DNA of 64,000 nucleotides from Apteryx mantelli (lineage: Eukaryota; Chordata; Aves; Apterygiformes; Apterygidae), in assembly GCF_036417845.1 (NCBI RefSeq), contig NC_089981.1, positions 65,313,268-65,377,267 of the forward strand. The letters run 5' to 3'. The first letter of the stretch is position 1. Every line of letters starts with the position of its first letter. The notes beneath the pieces are model-generated. The model was given only the letters and a program-made list of their open reading frames with translations. It was not told where the DNA came from and did no database searches. Below, one piece after another: positions 54,348 to 64,000 of the stretch. The position numbers were made by a program, and so were the translations under genes.

Positions 54348-57300
54348 TTATTCTAGGTCCAGCTGGATCTTGACTGTGCTGTTGTAGAAGGTCCCAGCAC
54401 AGCTGGAGCCCCCAAAGACCAACACTGTATGCAGGTTATGCTCATCTTTGTTCTCCTTGTCCACATCCTTCAGGTGGGCAGGAGTCAGGTCAAGCAAGGT
54501 TTGGCCAGCTCAGGCCACGGAGCAGAGGTCATGGTGAATCACTGTGCTCCATGCAAGAGCGTCTGAAGTAGAAAGGGGCTATCAGTACTCCATCCTCCAG
54601 GCAAGGGATGAACCAAATGGACTAGCCAAGGTGTTCAGAAACACCACTGTGGCCCAACAGCCACCTTCAGCTATGCAAAATAGGAGGGAGAGTTGCTCAC
54701 CTAGGTGGAAAACAAAGGCATCCTGTAGGGCTCCCTTGGCATTGCAGCCTCCACTGATCAGAACCTTCTGGTCTGACACAGCCATAGCAGCGTGGAAACT
54801 AGGACCAAAACAAAGGCTAAAGGTGACTATGGCAAAACCTGCTGGGGTTGCCTCAACCTCCTCAAGCAGCGATGGGCAGAGGCAGGCAGATTTCAGCAAC
54901 AGGCTGGGGGCTCGAGCTGCAGAGTGGAAGTTAGGGTCTCCTTCTCTTCTGCCCTGACTTCCTGAACAATCCTGAAAGGGCTGTTTGCTTCTCTGTGCAG
55001 GTCAGGTCATAATCAGACACAAAAAGCACCTCACTACCTCAGAAGGAAATATCACAACTTCTATGCTTTGCTCTCTCTAGTGAGATAGCAGGCTAGATGG
55101 GCTTTGGTCTGATTTAGGTTATTTGTACTTTCTAGTGGGCAACAGCCTCCTTTTGGGGACAGCATATTCAAGAGATTCTTCCTCTCTGTGTATCTGTTAT
55201 ACTCCAGGTACCGTGAAGAGCGAAAAACAGGTGATATAATCCACTAGCACACAGCAGATAACTTCCCGCAGTCTGAGAGGCAGATTTCCAGGAATCCTAA
55301 GGGGTCTGTAACCCCCCAGACCTTACAAGTGCTAACCAGCTACAGCATAGGAATTTTTAGTCCCACAACAGAGGGGCCACCCACTGCATTTGAACTAGTG
55401 GAACAGAGATTTGCAACTGGGTCTGATCACAGCATGGCCTAAAAGAAAAACAACAAAGGAAGAAGATAACTCCTGGGTCTGCAACTGTATCTTACCAACG
55501 TGCAGAAGGCTGTCCTGCGAGGAGAGGGACTGGTGTGTACTCCATGAAACCTGATAGTGAGGGAAAAGGCAACTGAAATGTCCAAGAAGCACTCTTAGCA
55601 GCATTTTGCAGCCTCATTACTAAGCAAAGACTTCCATACTCTGTCACATTTGCAGCCTGCCTTTTCTGTTACCCAACTTCTTCCAAAACAACAAGGTCTC
55701 TTATTAATTACCCATTCCCTCCTCCCTTCCTCCAGAAGGGGTTTCTTTACACCACAGCTTTCCATCTAGTCACAATCTTTCACAACATTATTGCTACCTT
55801 CCCATCCTGCATGCCTCATTCCTCAGTTCTCACCTTAGAATGGACCTTCCCAAGGCAGCCACTTGGCACAGATTTTCTTACCCAGATCCAAGATGTGCAT
55901 ATCACTGAGGTAAATAGAAGTCCTCTGACCCCCCCAAAATCAGCAGCTTGTTCCTCAGTAGAGTAGCTGAATGCCTGGGTAGAGAAGAAAAAAATTGAGC
56001 AAAGCATTTTCATCAGCTTTCCAGAACTGAATTTTTCACCTTTGTTCATATCAAATTAGTTTCTGCTAATGGGCTACAACAGTTTCAGTTTACACCTGCC
56101 TCTATCCCCAGCCATTGCAGCCCAGTGATAGAATCCCACTAAGATTTCTTGATGGGAAACACAAGGAGTCACATCTTGTCTTAAGGAGCAGACTGTGAAG
56201 AACAATCACTTAGTATTTAGGAAACTGGGGGCACTGCACTGGGGCAGAAGGAAAGGTGGGAAGAGGTTTCCTGCTTTATCTTTGAGGGCTGGAACAAGAG
56301 CACTCTCACCTGAGTCTAGGAAGAGGCTTCTCCCCTTCCAAGATGGGCTGGTACCAAATTTCATACTCTGGATTGAAGACACAGAGCACATTGCTGCAGG
56401 GTCCAACAGCCAGTGATGCCATTTTGGAGAAAGCCCCCCCAAAAACAAAGAGCTCCTTGTGGTAGATAGTTGCACTGTGGTAGGCTAGCATTGGCATTCT
56501 CCCCTTAGCCTGGGAAAAGTACAACACATTTGTTACAAGAAAGAGAAGTGCATTAATTGCTGCATGGCCCACAAGACAGGGGCCCACATCATGCAGTGAG
56601 TTCAACAAGTCTCAATTTTCTCTTCATTGGCTGCCCAGGCAGATCTCTGCAATGCAGGCAGACAGTAAGCCCTTTGCATACTCTGCACCACCGCAATGCT
56701 CTGACCAGAGCAGGAGGTCAAGCTGCTATTTCAGTTGGCTCAGAACAAGACAGAGAAGAGAGAGATCTCATCCCAGGGTTATTCTGTAAAATGAAAGAGA
56801 TGGATAATCCCTAGCTGACAGGGTCCTCTGCAAGGATTAGAGAGGCAAACTAAAGAACTCAAATCTGCTGTGCTCACAGCAACACCGCGATTTGAGGCCA
56901 CCAGTTATTTACCTCAACATCCAGTGCAGCTCTTAACAGCATCATATAAAATTAGAGTGTGTTTCCCTCTGCCACTTGTACAGTATCCCCCACTCACTGC
57001 CTTTGTCAGACATAGCACCCTGTAGCAACCATTTTTTCAGCTTGTTCCAGTCATTCTAGGCACAGCATCTGATTACCACCAAGCTTGTGGCCTTTCAGCC
57101 TAGTTGGCTCTGACAGATATAAGGCCATGCAGCTCAGGCAACCTGCAGCAACAGTGGACCAAAACTGCTAGAGTAAAGATAAGGGCACATCCATCCATAT
57201 CCACATTCCCTGGAAACCTAACTCTTCCTTGAGAGCAAGGCAGAATCTCCCACCCTTCCTGTGCTTTTATCTTAGAAGAGCTGCAATACTTACAGCCACA

Positions 57301-58629
57301 AGGAGCCATTTCCAAGTGACCGCGTCCAGGGTGTAGATGCTGCTGTAGTCTTTGTCCTCCCTTATGCCCCCAAAGATGTAGATACGCTTGGTGTCTGGGT
57401 CATAGGTAGCAGTGTGACCACGCAAGCATGATGGCATGGCATCTTGTAGTTGGAGACCCACGGGAAACCAGAAATCACTGTCTGGAAGCAACACCAGACA
57501 GATGGTGAGGGAGTTCGAAGATCCTCTCAATCTCTCTAGATTAGCAGAATATGTCATAAAGTCTTTACTCAAAATCTTGCTGCCTTCATCACCACTTCTC
57601 CTTCAGTTCAGACCTGGAGAGGACTCACACAGCAATGTTTTTGTGTGAGGAGTAAAAGGGAATGCTAACTAGCTGAGGGACAGTAAAGTGGAAGAGATTA
57701 TTAGTGAGGTGCAGAAAGCTGCAAGGCACTGGAACTGTACCTCACACTTCTCTATCTGTCATCACACACAGACTGTGAATTGTGCTATTGCTTTTACCCC
57801 TTAAAAATCAACGAGCTCTTCCCCAAACCTCTAACTTAGCTCCTAGAGGGTTTTCACATACAGCCCAACAGCCTCACACAGCACACCACACTGTCAGCTG
57901 AGCCCAGGGCAGTACCTGTGGATGCCCAAGGACCAGGAACATCAATAAAGAGCAGAAATGTAGAAAAGGAAAGGACAAGAGAGAATGAGTGTGGTAAAGA
58001 AAAACTGCATCTGAAAGTTGATAAGGGATGCATGTTCCAGCTGACCTACTCACAGCAAAGACAAATCTATCCAGCACCTGCCCCAGCTGAAAGAGCAGGA
58101 CACACAGTCATACTCGCAAATGCTTGGTCAAAAATTATCCCAGGAGGGATCAAGGTTACTCCATAAGCATGGGCATGTCCCCCTTCCCTAATCTGTTCAT
58201 CTGGACTAGGAGGGCAATCTAATCCTTTTAACAAGGCACCACACAGTGCAAACTGCCTGAGAGGCACAGCACAGCAAGCCAAGCAGCATGAAGAAATTGC
58301 AGGACCCACAGCAGATTCCCACCCCCAACACATCAGGCACCTGCCTGGAGTGACATCACCACCAGCTACTGCCCAGAATTGATCATGCTAGGAGGAGCAA
58401 CCCCTTTGTTGTCCCCTCTCCTTGCACAGACCCCTGAGGACTCCCTCCCACCAAGTTGTCCTTCTGTCCTGTCCCCCACTGCCTTAGTCAGCTCCAAACT
58501 CCCCACCGATTTCCATTTTCCAGAGCACATCCTTGCAAGATTTCTGATTGACACCTTCTCCACCAATCAGAACAGCTGTTCCCAGATCACTGAGGCACAT
58601 GGCATGGCACCATCGTGGGCTGGGACTGC
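54348..58629 (-). CDS. Kelch gene exons 7-13: six kelch-like blades
   Basis: Blade motifs in order: RWCHAMCL followed by AVLIGGEG (exon 7); RGHTATYDPDTKRIYIFGG (exon 8); YHSATIYHKELFVFGG (exon 9); RHSATLLRNKLLILGG (exon 10); FHAAMAVSDQKVLISGG (exons 11-12); NLHTVLVFGG (exon 13). The His/Arg before Ser-Ala or Thr-Ala, the hydrophobic run and Gly-Gly are typical of kelch repeats, and Trp residues follow at the usual spacing (VTWKWL, YEIWYQ). Six blades suggest a six-bladed propeller. The frameshift lies just after Gly-Gly of blade 4, and the TGA between blades 5 and 6. Confidence 0.8.
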
Positions 58630-61600
58630 CTGGGGAAGGGGAGAGCACAGGGCTGTGAGCAGAGGCAGAAGAGACACCTCCAGCTCCCCTCACTGCAGAG
58701 GGGAACAAGGCAGCTGAATGTTCAGAAGGGAGGAACGGGAAGGCAAAGGCCCTAGGTCCCTTCACTCTGGGGTGGCAGAAGCCAGGGCTCCCTGAGGAAC
58801 ATTTTTTGTAAGTTTGCATTACTGTCAGAATCATCACTAACAGAGGAAGCCAGCAGAGATGAGTCTGGCTGGCTGTAGGACACATACAGGCTCCCACCTC
58901 AGAGACAGGCAGGTGGGGGCAGGCTTGGATCCCGTTGATTAACTATCCTACAAGAGATCTCCCAGCTGTGGTATCCCCCTTCATTAGTCCTACCCTTGAG
59001 AGCATATGGGAGAGCTAGCAAGTAACGGCTTGTCAGTGCCTGAGACACAGCAATCAGAAGCCTGCAGTTGCTTCCAAAGACATTGCTCCTACTGCTCTGT
59101 TCCTCCTCCTTTCACCTCCCAGTTGGGTAAGCAAGCTAGAAAAGACTTTTATTAAAATCTGTCTCACATTTAACTCCTCACCTCAGAGGACCATGCACCT
59201 GGAGGTGTGGCTGAGATTCAAAGGGGCTACATAAGCCTACTGGAGAGCCTAACAGCACTGGAAACACATACACTGAGGGCAATTGCATGGACAGGACATT
59301 ATACATAACCTGATTGCTCTTCTTGATCGCTGGGGAGATAAAGGATCGAGCATGAGAGGCCTGTGACATTAAAGGGAATGACATTACCAAGTGGCTGAGA
59401 AGACAAACCAGGGTCTAGGCATCAGATCCTCACCTTGCAACTCCTCCACCGCCAAATCTGCAGAGGAAAACACAGATATAGCCCTGTAAAGAAAGCAGCG
59501 AACAGACACATCCTGGAAAGTGCTCAGCTCCACAGTTTAAGAGCCTTTTAGCCTCCCACCACCCCCTAGCACAAAGCTACCTCATGGCAACAAACAGGGT
59601 GCAAGACTGAGAAGCCTGAAGAAAGTCTCATCAGAAGAGACACAGAAGACAGATAAGAACAGGACATGCTTCCTCAGACTGCCATCATGCTGTCACTATT
59701 GCATTTTACCTCTCTGATGAGAGACAGCTCATTTCCCCCCCAAATCCCACTGCTTACTGGTGAAGCAACTGTATGATGGAGATACATTTGTCTTTCTAAG
59801 GTCCAATAAACCATTTCACATGGGGACTACTGAACTGTTGTCAAACATTTGCACACAAACCTGATCACACTCTGGGGCTGACTTGGAATACGCACCCTAG
59901 AAGCTAAAGGTTTTATTTCCAGCCCTCTGGACAGCTATCTTCTGACTACTGAAAAGTCAGTACAGTTACATTAATTACATATATATATATATTTTTTTTT
60001 TTTCCTTTTTGCCTTTTCTACACTCTAATGATAAGCTGCATGTCTTCTATGGACCAAGTGGCATGCGATTAGTAAGGGAATGAACAGAGTAATGGAGAGG
60101 TACAGAAGGTCATTGTAGGTAACTTTCTTGTGCTTCAGTTTACTCTTTTGTAAAACAAGGCTAATGATACTTGCCTTCATTTATAAAGCACTTTGACTCA
60201 TATGAAGAGTTATAGCCTACGTTATGGTGCAGAGTGTTGGCACTAAGAGGATCCCATGTTTTATTTCTGGCCTTTCCCTAACAGGGAAAGATTCCTTGAG
60301 CAGTTTATCCAAGACTAAGGGTCAATTCTCAGTACTTTGCAAGGGACAGACAAGACAGTCTTGGCTGGGAGTTTACAAAGAAACATATTGGGAGGTCGTT
60401 GCCCAGCAGCATTGACAAATCATATAGACAAGACCTGTAAAAGACACCTGGAAGCTGCCAGAGTTACCTTCTTCATCAAGTTCTCTCTCAGACGCTCTGG
60501 GTTCAAATAAAACCTTCCTGGGCTTCCTAAGCTGGACAGGACTTTTCCTCCGGGACTCGCTGGGTTCTGTATTGCCAAATGGTGGCTTCAAGGCATAGGG
60601 TACCACTGGGTTTCTCAGTGGTGCAGGGAAGTCCCTCCTCTCAGGCCTGGAAACTCTAACAGTCATCTCTGAGCTCTGATTTTTAACCTATGACAAAAGT
60701 TCCAGTCAAATCACCTCTGAAAAAAGAACCAATTTCTATAACTCAAAACTCAAGGAACCACCTGTCCCCAAGAGTTGTGATGACAAACAGAAAAGCGACC
60801 TGAGGCTACTGTGAGTTTGTCTATTACTGGGTTGGGGATTAGTTTCACACAGCAACTGCTTCAAGCTTGTCTTTTTGTTGAGTCTTAAGGGCCAGCATGC
60901 CAACAACACCAGCTGCCAAGCATATGCCAAACAACGGAGTTGCCCACTGCTACATGCCCAGCCAGTGCTCTGCTTTCAGACTACTGACTGCAATGTGCAC
61001 AGTTAGTGTGAAGGCAATCTGGAAAGGCAGAAGGGCCATTTGTGCTAGGAGTAACCAGGCTGACCGATGATCCCCTCCAGGGCTGTTAAATTCAACCCTT
61101 CCAAAATGCATTTCAACAGAGAGTAAAATTAACCAATCTCTTTAGCACAAATGAATCTTTCTCCAAAACCTGCTTAACCATGTCTCCGCTAAGAGAATGG
61201 TACCAGAAGTTTCTGCTAGATATAAACTGAGCAGCTAAAAGTAGAGGAGGAGATACTAAGGGCAGGGTGAAATAATGAGAGGAAGAATCCAGTATACACA
61301 TACCACAGTAGGGTCCTCCAGGTCCTGACTGAGGGGCACATCATCTGCTGGGAGCGCTGGTGACTGAATAGTCTCCAGGACTAGAAATGGGTGTGTGGGT
61401 GTACTGCTGGAGATTCCTCTGAGCAGCTGTGGCAGAAACAGTAACAAGCAGTATAAGAATAAAATGACTTGCATTGGCCTCTGTCATGCAAAGGGTGAGC
61501 AAAAAGATGTATTGCTAGAGGCAGACCCCCTGCAAGGCAATAGCCCAAGTGTCCAGCACCAACAGAATATTTTACACAGAAAATCAAAGCCAGACACTGA

Positions 61601-63408
61601 AAGATGCTAAAACAACTGTTCAGGTATCGCAGATCCAGGAGAGAACAGAATTGGAAGTGAATCACTCTCTACTGCATGTCTCCTGCAAAAAACAAGGTGT
61701 TTTGGCAAAGCTGTGTTTAGGGAGTAGAACTGGAACATTGAATAGTGTTAGGTTCAGCACAGACATGCATTAAAAGATCTGTGTGAGGTGGCTCTGCATT
61801 AAAGTAGAAAAAAAGAAAAAGAAGCGGACGGGATCAGAAGTTTTACAGCTTAGAACTGACAAAACTGAAATGATCTGAAACCAAGAACAGAAACAGCAAG
61901 AGAGGAGGATAGCTGTTCTTTTACCTGCCCATTGACAGTCAGGACAAGCTTCACAGAGTTGCCTTTGTCCATCTCTTTCAATGAAGCCATGAAAATGTCC
62001 GTCCTCCAGTCACCTTCCCATACTAGAGACCTGCAGAGGGGACCATGGATTTTCAGCCCACAAGTGACACTGATGAGGGAAGAATTCCTGCATCCACATT
62101 AGCTGGGAACGCCCCAGAGCCAAAAAAGATCCCACCCACAAAACAGGTGAAAGGAAGTTGAAAACATCATAAGAGACTATAGAAAATAACATACATCTGT
62201 GTGCATAAATATAATCACATGAAACAGGACCATCTCTGATTCTCTTTCACTCCACTACCTATGATTTGTGAGAGAAAAGCTGGTCTGGAGAGGTCTTCCA
62301 TACTATAAAAGGGAAAGGAAAAAAATGTTCTGTATTCTCTCCTATCCAACTAAAGGTCACACTACACAGTTAAGTAAAGTTTTCTTATTCTAAACAAATT
62401 CTTCCATAGGATCCTTGATAGTTTTAATGTAAACAATGCATCTGTAGCATTTGGGTATGTCCCAGAGTCCTGCTGCACTTACCCTCCACACAATCCCATA
62501 GGCTGTCTCTGGTCTCTGTATAAAGCCCAGAAGGCAAAGGAAAAGAAGGAGGTCAGAAAGCAGGTTTCTCAGGTCCACCTCTTCCAAGACCAGCTCTGCT
62601 TACAAAAATCATTTCATCTTCCACAAAAGTGGATGTTTTACACTGGCGATTGCTAGGCTCCACCTGTTTTCACCTTTGCTGTAAGAGCATTAGCAATCTC
62701 TGAGGACAAGGGGATCACTGGAGCATAACATGGCACCTCATCTCCTATGCCTGTCATTTTATCCATCCCTAGACCCCAGATTAACTAGTTCGTCCTGAGA
62801 TGAAGCCTGCAGGCCCATTTCTGCTGCCCCTTATAGCACTCAGGGACACCCATCACACCTTCTATTCCACTGCTAAACAGGGACAAACTTCTGTCCCCAT
62901 CCACATCTAGCGACAGTGTCTGATAGCACTCAAGTCAAGAGCACATTGTCTCTCATGAAACAGGGCACCTGTTTCCTAACCAGCCACGGCACATGCTAGA
63001 GAAAAATTGCCAATAAAGCACCCATCACTCGGATCTCACCAAAGTCCTATTGGCCATTTTTCCTTTTGAGCTGCAAGGAGAAAAACTAAGGCAGACCCAC
63101 CGTGTTAGGGGCAGAAGAACTAACGGATTTGAGTGGCTTTAGGAAGACAGCACCAAAACCAAGGAATATCACAGAGCACAACATTTTCCAAGAATCCCCT
63201 GCTGAAATGCCAACAACACAACAGCATCAAATTCCAGCAACTACCTTCGGGCAGGCTCCAGCCAGCCAATCCTTTGTGGTTTTATGTCTGGTGCCACCAG
63301 TACATCCACAGCAATGCTCGTGTCCTGGGAATAACAGCTCCAGTCTCCTACTCCAAAAACCACCAGCTGTTTTGGCAATGGTAGAAGCAACCAAGTCTGG
63401 TAATCCAT
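54348..63408 (-). CDS. Unnamed 13-exon kelch-repeat gene; this copy has two ORF breaks
   Basis: I do not recognise the gene. Exons, 5' to 3' on the minus strand: 63408-63245 (from the ATG; exon start 63421 or 63412), 62030-61925, 61426-61304, 60687-60468, 59457-59434, 59360-59310, 58629-58507, 57481-57294, 56509-56310, 55974-55882, 55550-55496, 54798-54701, 54562-54348. All junctions are GT/AG. Allowing for one extra base in exon 10, all phases agree and the sum is 1659 nt (552 aa plus TAA). The product has an N-terminal region of about 230 residues with no known domain, then six kelch-like blades, predicting a beta-propeller that binds partners. The two breaks (homopolymer frameshift at 55929-55935, TGA at 54512-54510) mean it is either a young pseudogene, a truncated gene, or an assembly artefact. 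I recall TMED8, not a kelch gene, next to GSTZ1 in human. Confidence 0.8.
54510..54512 (-). pseudogene. In-frame TGA in the last kelch exon
   Basis: In the frame fixed by the exon acceptor and by the natural TAA (54350-54348), codon 54512-54510 is TGA, within GTG GCC TGA GCT GGC. It removes the last 53 residues, including blade 6. A C-to-T change from CGA would explain it. Being in the last exon, it would probably not trigger mRNA decay by itself. Confidence 0.75.
55929..55935 (-). pseudogene. Frameshift in kelch blade 4 (7-G run)
   Basis: The coding strand has ATTTTGGGGGGGTCAGAGG. Reading frame 1 gives the kelch start (RHSATLLRNKLLILGG), and only the next frame gives the expected continuation (RTSIYLSDMHILDLG). 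Removing one G restores the motif and also makes the exon length (92 instead of 93) agree with the next exon's phase. As written, translation stops at TGA 55904-55902, upstream of three introns, so decay of the mRNA would be expected. A homopolymer sequencing error is the main alternative. Confidence 0.75.
59434..59457 (-). CDS. 24-nt microexon of the kelch gene
   Basis: Between a TCTGCAG acceptor and a GTGAGG donor lie just 24 nt. Preceded by a phase-1 G and leaving phase 1, they encode DLAVEELQ. Because 24 is a multiple of three, skipping the exon keeps the frame. The strong splice sites and matching phases support it. Confidence 0.6.
59977..60004. repeat. (AT) microsatellite with T tail
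   Basis: About eight AT units followed by a T run, in a kelch-gene intron. Confidence 0.85.
60105..60225 (+). repeat. MIR-like SINE fossil
   Basis: TGCTTCAGTTTACTCTTTTG followed by TAAAACAAGGCTAATGATAC and TATAAAGCACTTTG follows the MIR 3' half in the forward direction. It lies in a kelch-gene intron. Confidence 0.5.
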
Positions 63409-63421
63409 CTTGCTGGAGTGG
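60468..63421 (-). CDS. Kelch gene exons 1-4: N-terminal region without known domain
   Basis: The ATG at 63408 lies in an A-at-minus-3, G-at-plus-4 context and opens MDYQTWLLLPLPKQLVVFG. The first exon ends WLEPAR; exon 2 reads SLVWEGDWRTDIFMASLKEM and LVLTVNGQ. Exon 3 (41 codons) is Ser/Pro-rich with an acidic tail (PLSQDLEDPTV). Exon 4 (220 nt) is basic and Pro-rich (VSRPERRDFP, RKSPVQLRKPRK) and ends acidic (ERELDEE). The compact first part could be a small folded domain and the rest looks like a disordered linker. There are two possible acceptors for the first exon (63421 or 63412), both in frame with the GC-rich exon upstream. Confidence 0.65.
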
Positions 63422-63856
63422 CTGGGAGAGGGCAAAAAAACCTCACAGAAAATAGTAAAGAAGTGATATAGAAGGCAAAAATATATATATGTGAAAAAGC
63501 CTGGAAAGGTTTTTTTTTATCAGGCAGGCATGAAAAGACTGTGTCGCATTTAAGGAGCGGACTAAATGGGGATATGATGAAGAAGATAGCTGGTAGGCTA
63601 GGAAGGGGGTATCCGCATGAGTCTGCGGGCACGGCATGTGCCAGGCTGCGAAGACAAGGACAGCACCACGGGGGACGGACGTGCCGGCCCTTCTTGACCA
63701 GACAGAGAGCAGTGCTGGTGACAGGGCCCCAGGCAGCTGCCCCTCGCCGGGCAGCCCTCTGCCCTCAGCACCGGCCCCAAGGCGGGGCTGCGCCGGGAAA
63801 GGGGCTGCCCCGGGGCGGGGAGGGCGGGGGCCCCGCGCACCGCGCACGCCCCGCAC

Positions 63857-63983
63857 CTGCCGAGCTGCCGCGGCGGCTCCCGCAGCGCCCACAGCACGTA
63901 GAAGGCGAGGCCGCCGCCCCGGGCGGCGCTGCCCCGCACCGGCGGCCCCGGCGGCGGGCGGCGGCGCGGCGAGCGGGCACCAT
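63857..63983 (-). other. Probable 5' exon of the kelch gene
   Basis: A good donor (CGGCAG then GTGCGG) ends this GC-rich exon at 63857 in phase 2, which fits either acceptor of the next exon. In that frame it reads FYVLWALREPPRQLG before the junction, but no ATG in this frame lies inside the window. It is therefore either 5' UTR, with translation starting at 63408, or coding with a start beyond the window. The ATG at 63983 is in another frame. The right boundary is nominal. Confidence 0.45.
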
Positions 63984-64000
63984 GGCAGGCGGCGGCGCTG
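63982..64000 (+). CDS. Possible divergent start codon at the window edge
   Basis: ATG at 63982 stands in a near-perfect Kozak context (gggcaccATGG) and opens MAGGGA before the window ends. It could be the first exon of a gene running right, head-to-head with the kelch gene. In human, TMED8 is near GSTZ1 (memory), but six codons do not allow identification. Confidence 0.25.

Larger units (their letters stand above)
63640..64000. promoter_or_regulatory. CpG-rich 5' end of the kelch gene, cut by the window edge
   Basis: The last 360 bp are strongly GC- and CpG-rich, marking a promoter. The island continues past the window edge. It contains the probable first exon of the kelch gene (minus) and a Kozak-like ATG on the plus strand, so it may be a bidirectional promoter. 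Confidence 0.7.

Noticed and set aside
54544-54957. 137-codon plus-strand frame at the kelch 3' end
   Set aside because: It is antisense to kelch exons that are supported by motifs, splice sites and phases.
59434-59457. Reading of the microexon as FGGGGVA, an apparent kelch Gly-rich motif
   Set aside because: That frame does not fit the phases of the neighbouring exons; the consistent frame reads DLAVEELQ.

Overview
The window is vertebrate nuclear DNA, most likely from a bird. Two orthologues are recognised exon by exon with correct GT/AG sites and matching phases: POMT2 on the minus strand and GSTZ1 on the plus strand. A young CR1 LINE whose 3' end has the avian type of sequence and 8-bp tail, older CR1 tails, and decayed MIR-like SINE fossils all point to a sauropsid, and specifically avian, genome. 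No mammalian Alu or L1 sequence was seen.

Layout from left to right. Positions 1-12790 are 3' flank and downstream sequence of POMT2 with no gene I can support. Positions 12791-41415 hold all 21 coding exons of POMT2, read right to left (745 codons plus stop). The intron between exons 10 and 9 carries a 1.8 kb Tigger1-like DNA transposon with a TA target duplication. The intron between exons 6 and 5 carries a 5'-truncated CR1 whose reading frame is open apart from one TGA. A CpG island at about 40.9-41.9 kb covers POMT2 exon 1. GSTZ1 starts head-to-head about 1.1 kb away and runs to 53009. Two first exons fit it: a GC-rich, AP-1-like one at 42498 and a CCAAT/TTAAAA one at 46131.

From 54348 to the right edge, convergent with GSTZ1, is a multi-exon minus-strand kelch-repeat gene that I could reconstruct but not name. 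Thirteen coding exons join in phase to 552 codons plus stop, with six kelch-like blades after an N-terminal region I do not recognise. This copy carries two breaks: one extra base in a 7-base homopolymer in blade 4 and an in-frame TGA in the last exon. Its CpG-rich 5' end sits at the window edge beside a possible divergent start codon.

POMT2 (O-mannosylation of alpha-dystroglycan in the ER) and GSTZ1 (tyrosine catabolism) share a promoter neighbourhood but not a pathway. The most notable items are the Tigger1-like element in a bird-type genome, the unnamed and possibly decaying kelch gene, and the paired first exons of GSTZ1. All family assignments are from reading and memory; no database search was run.
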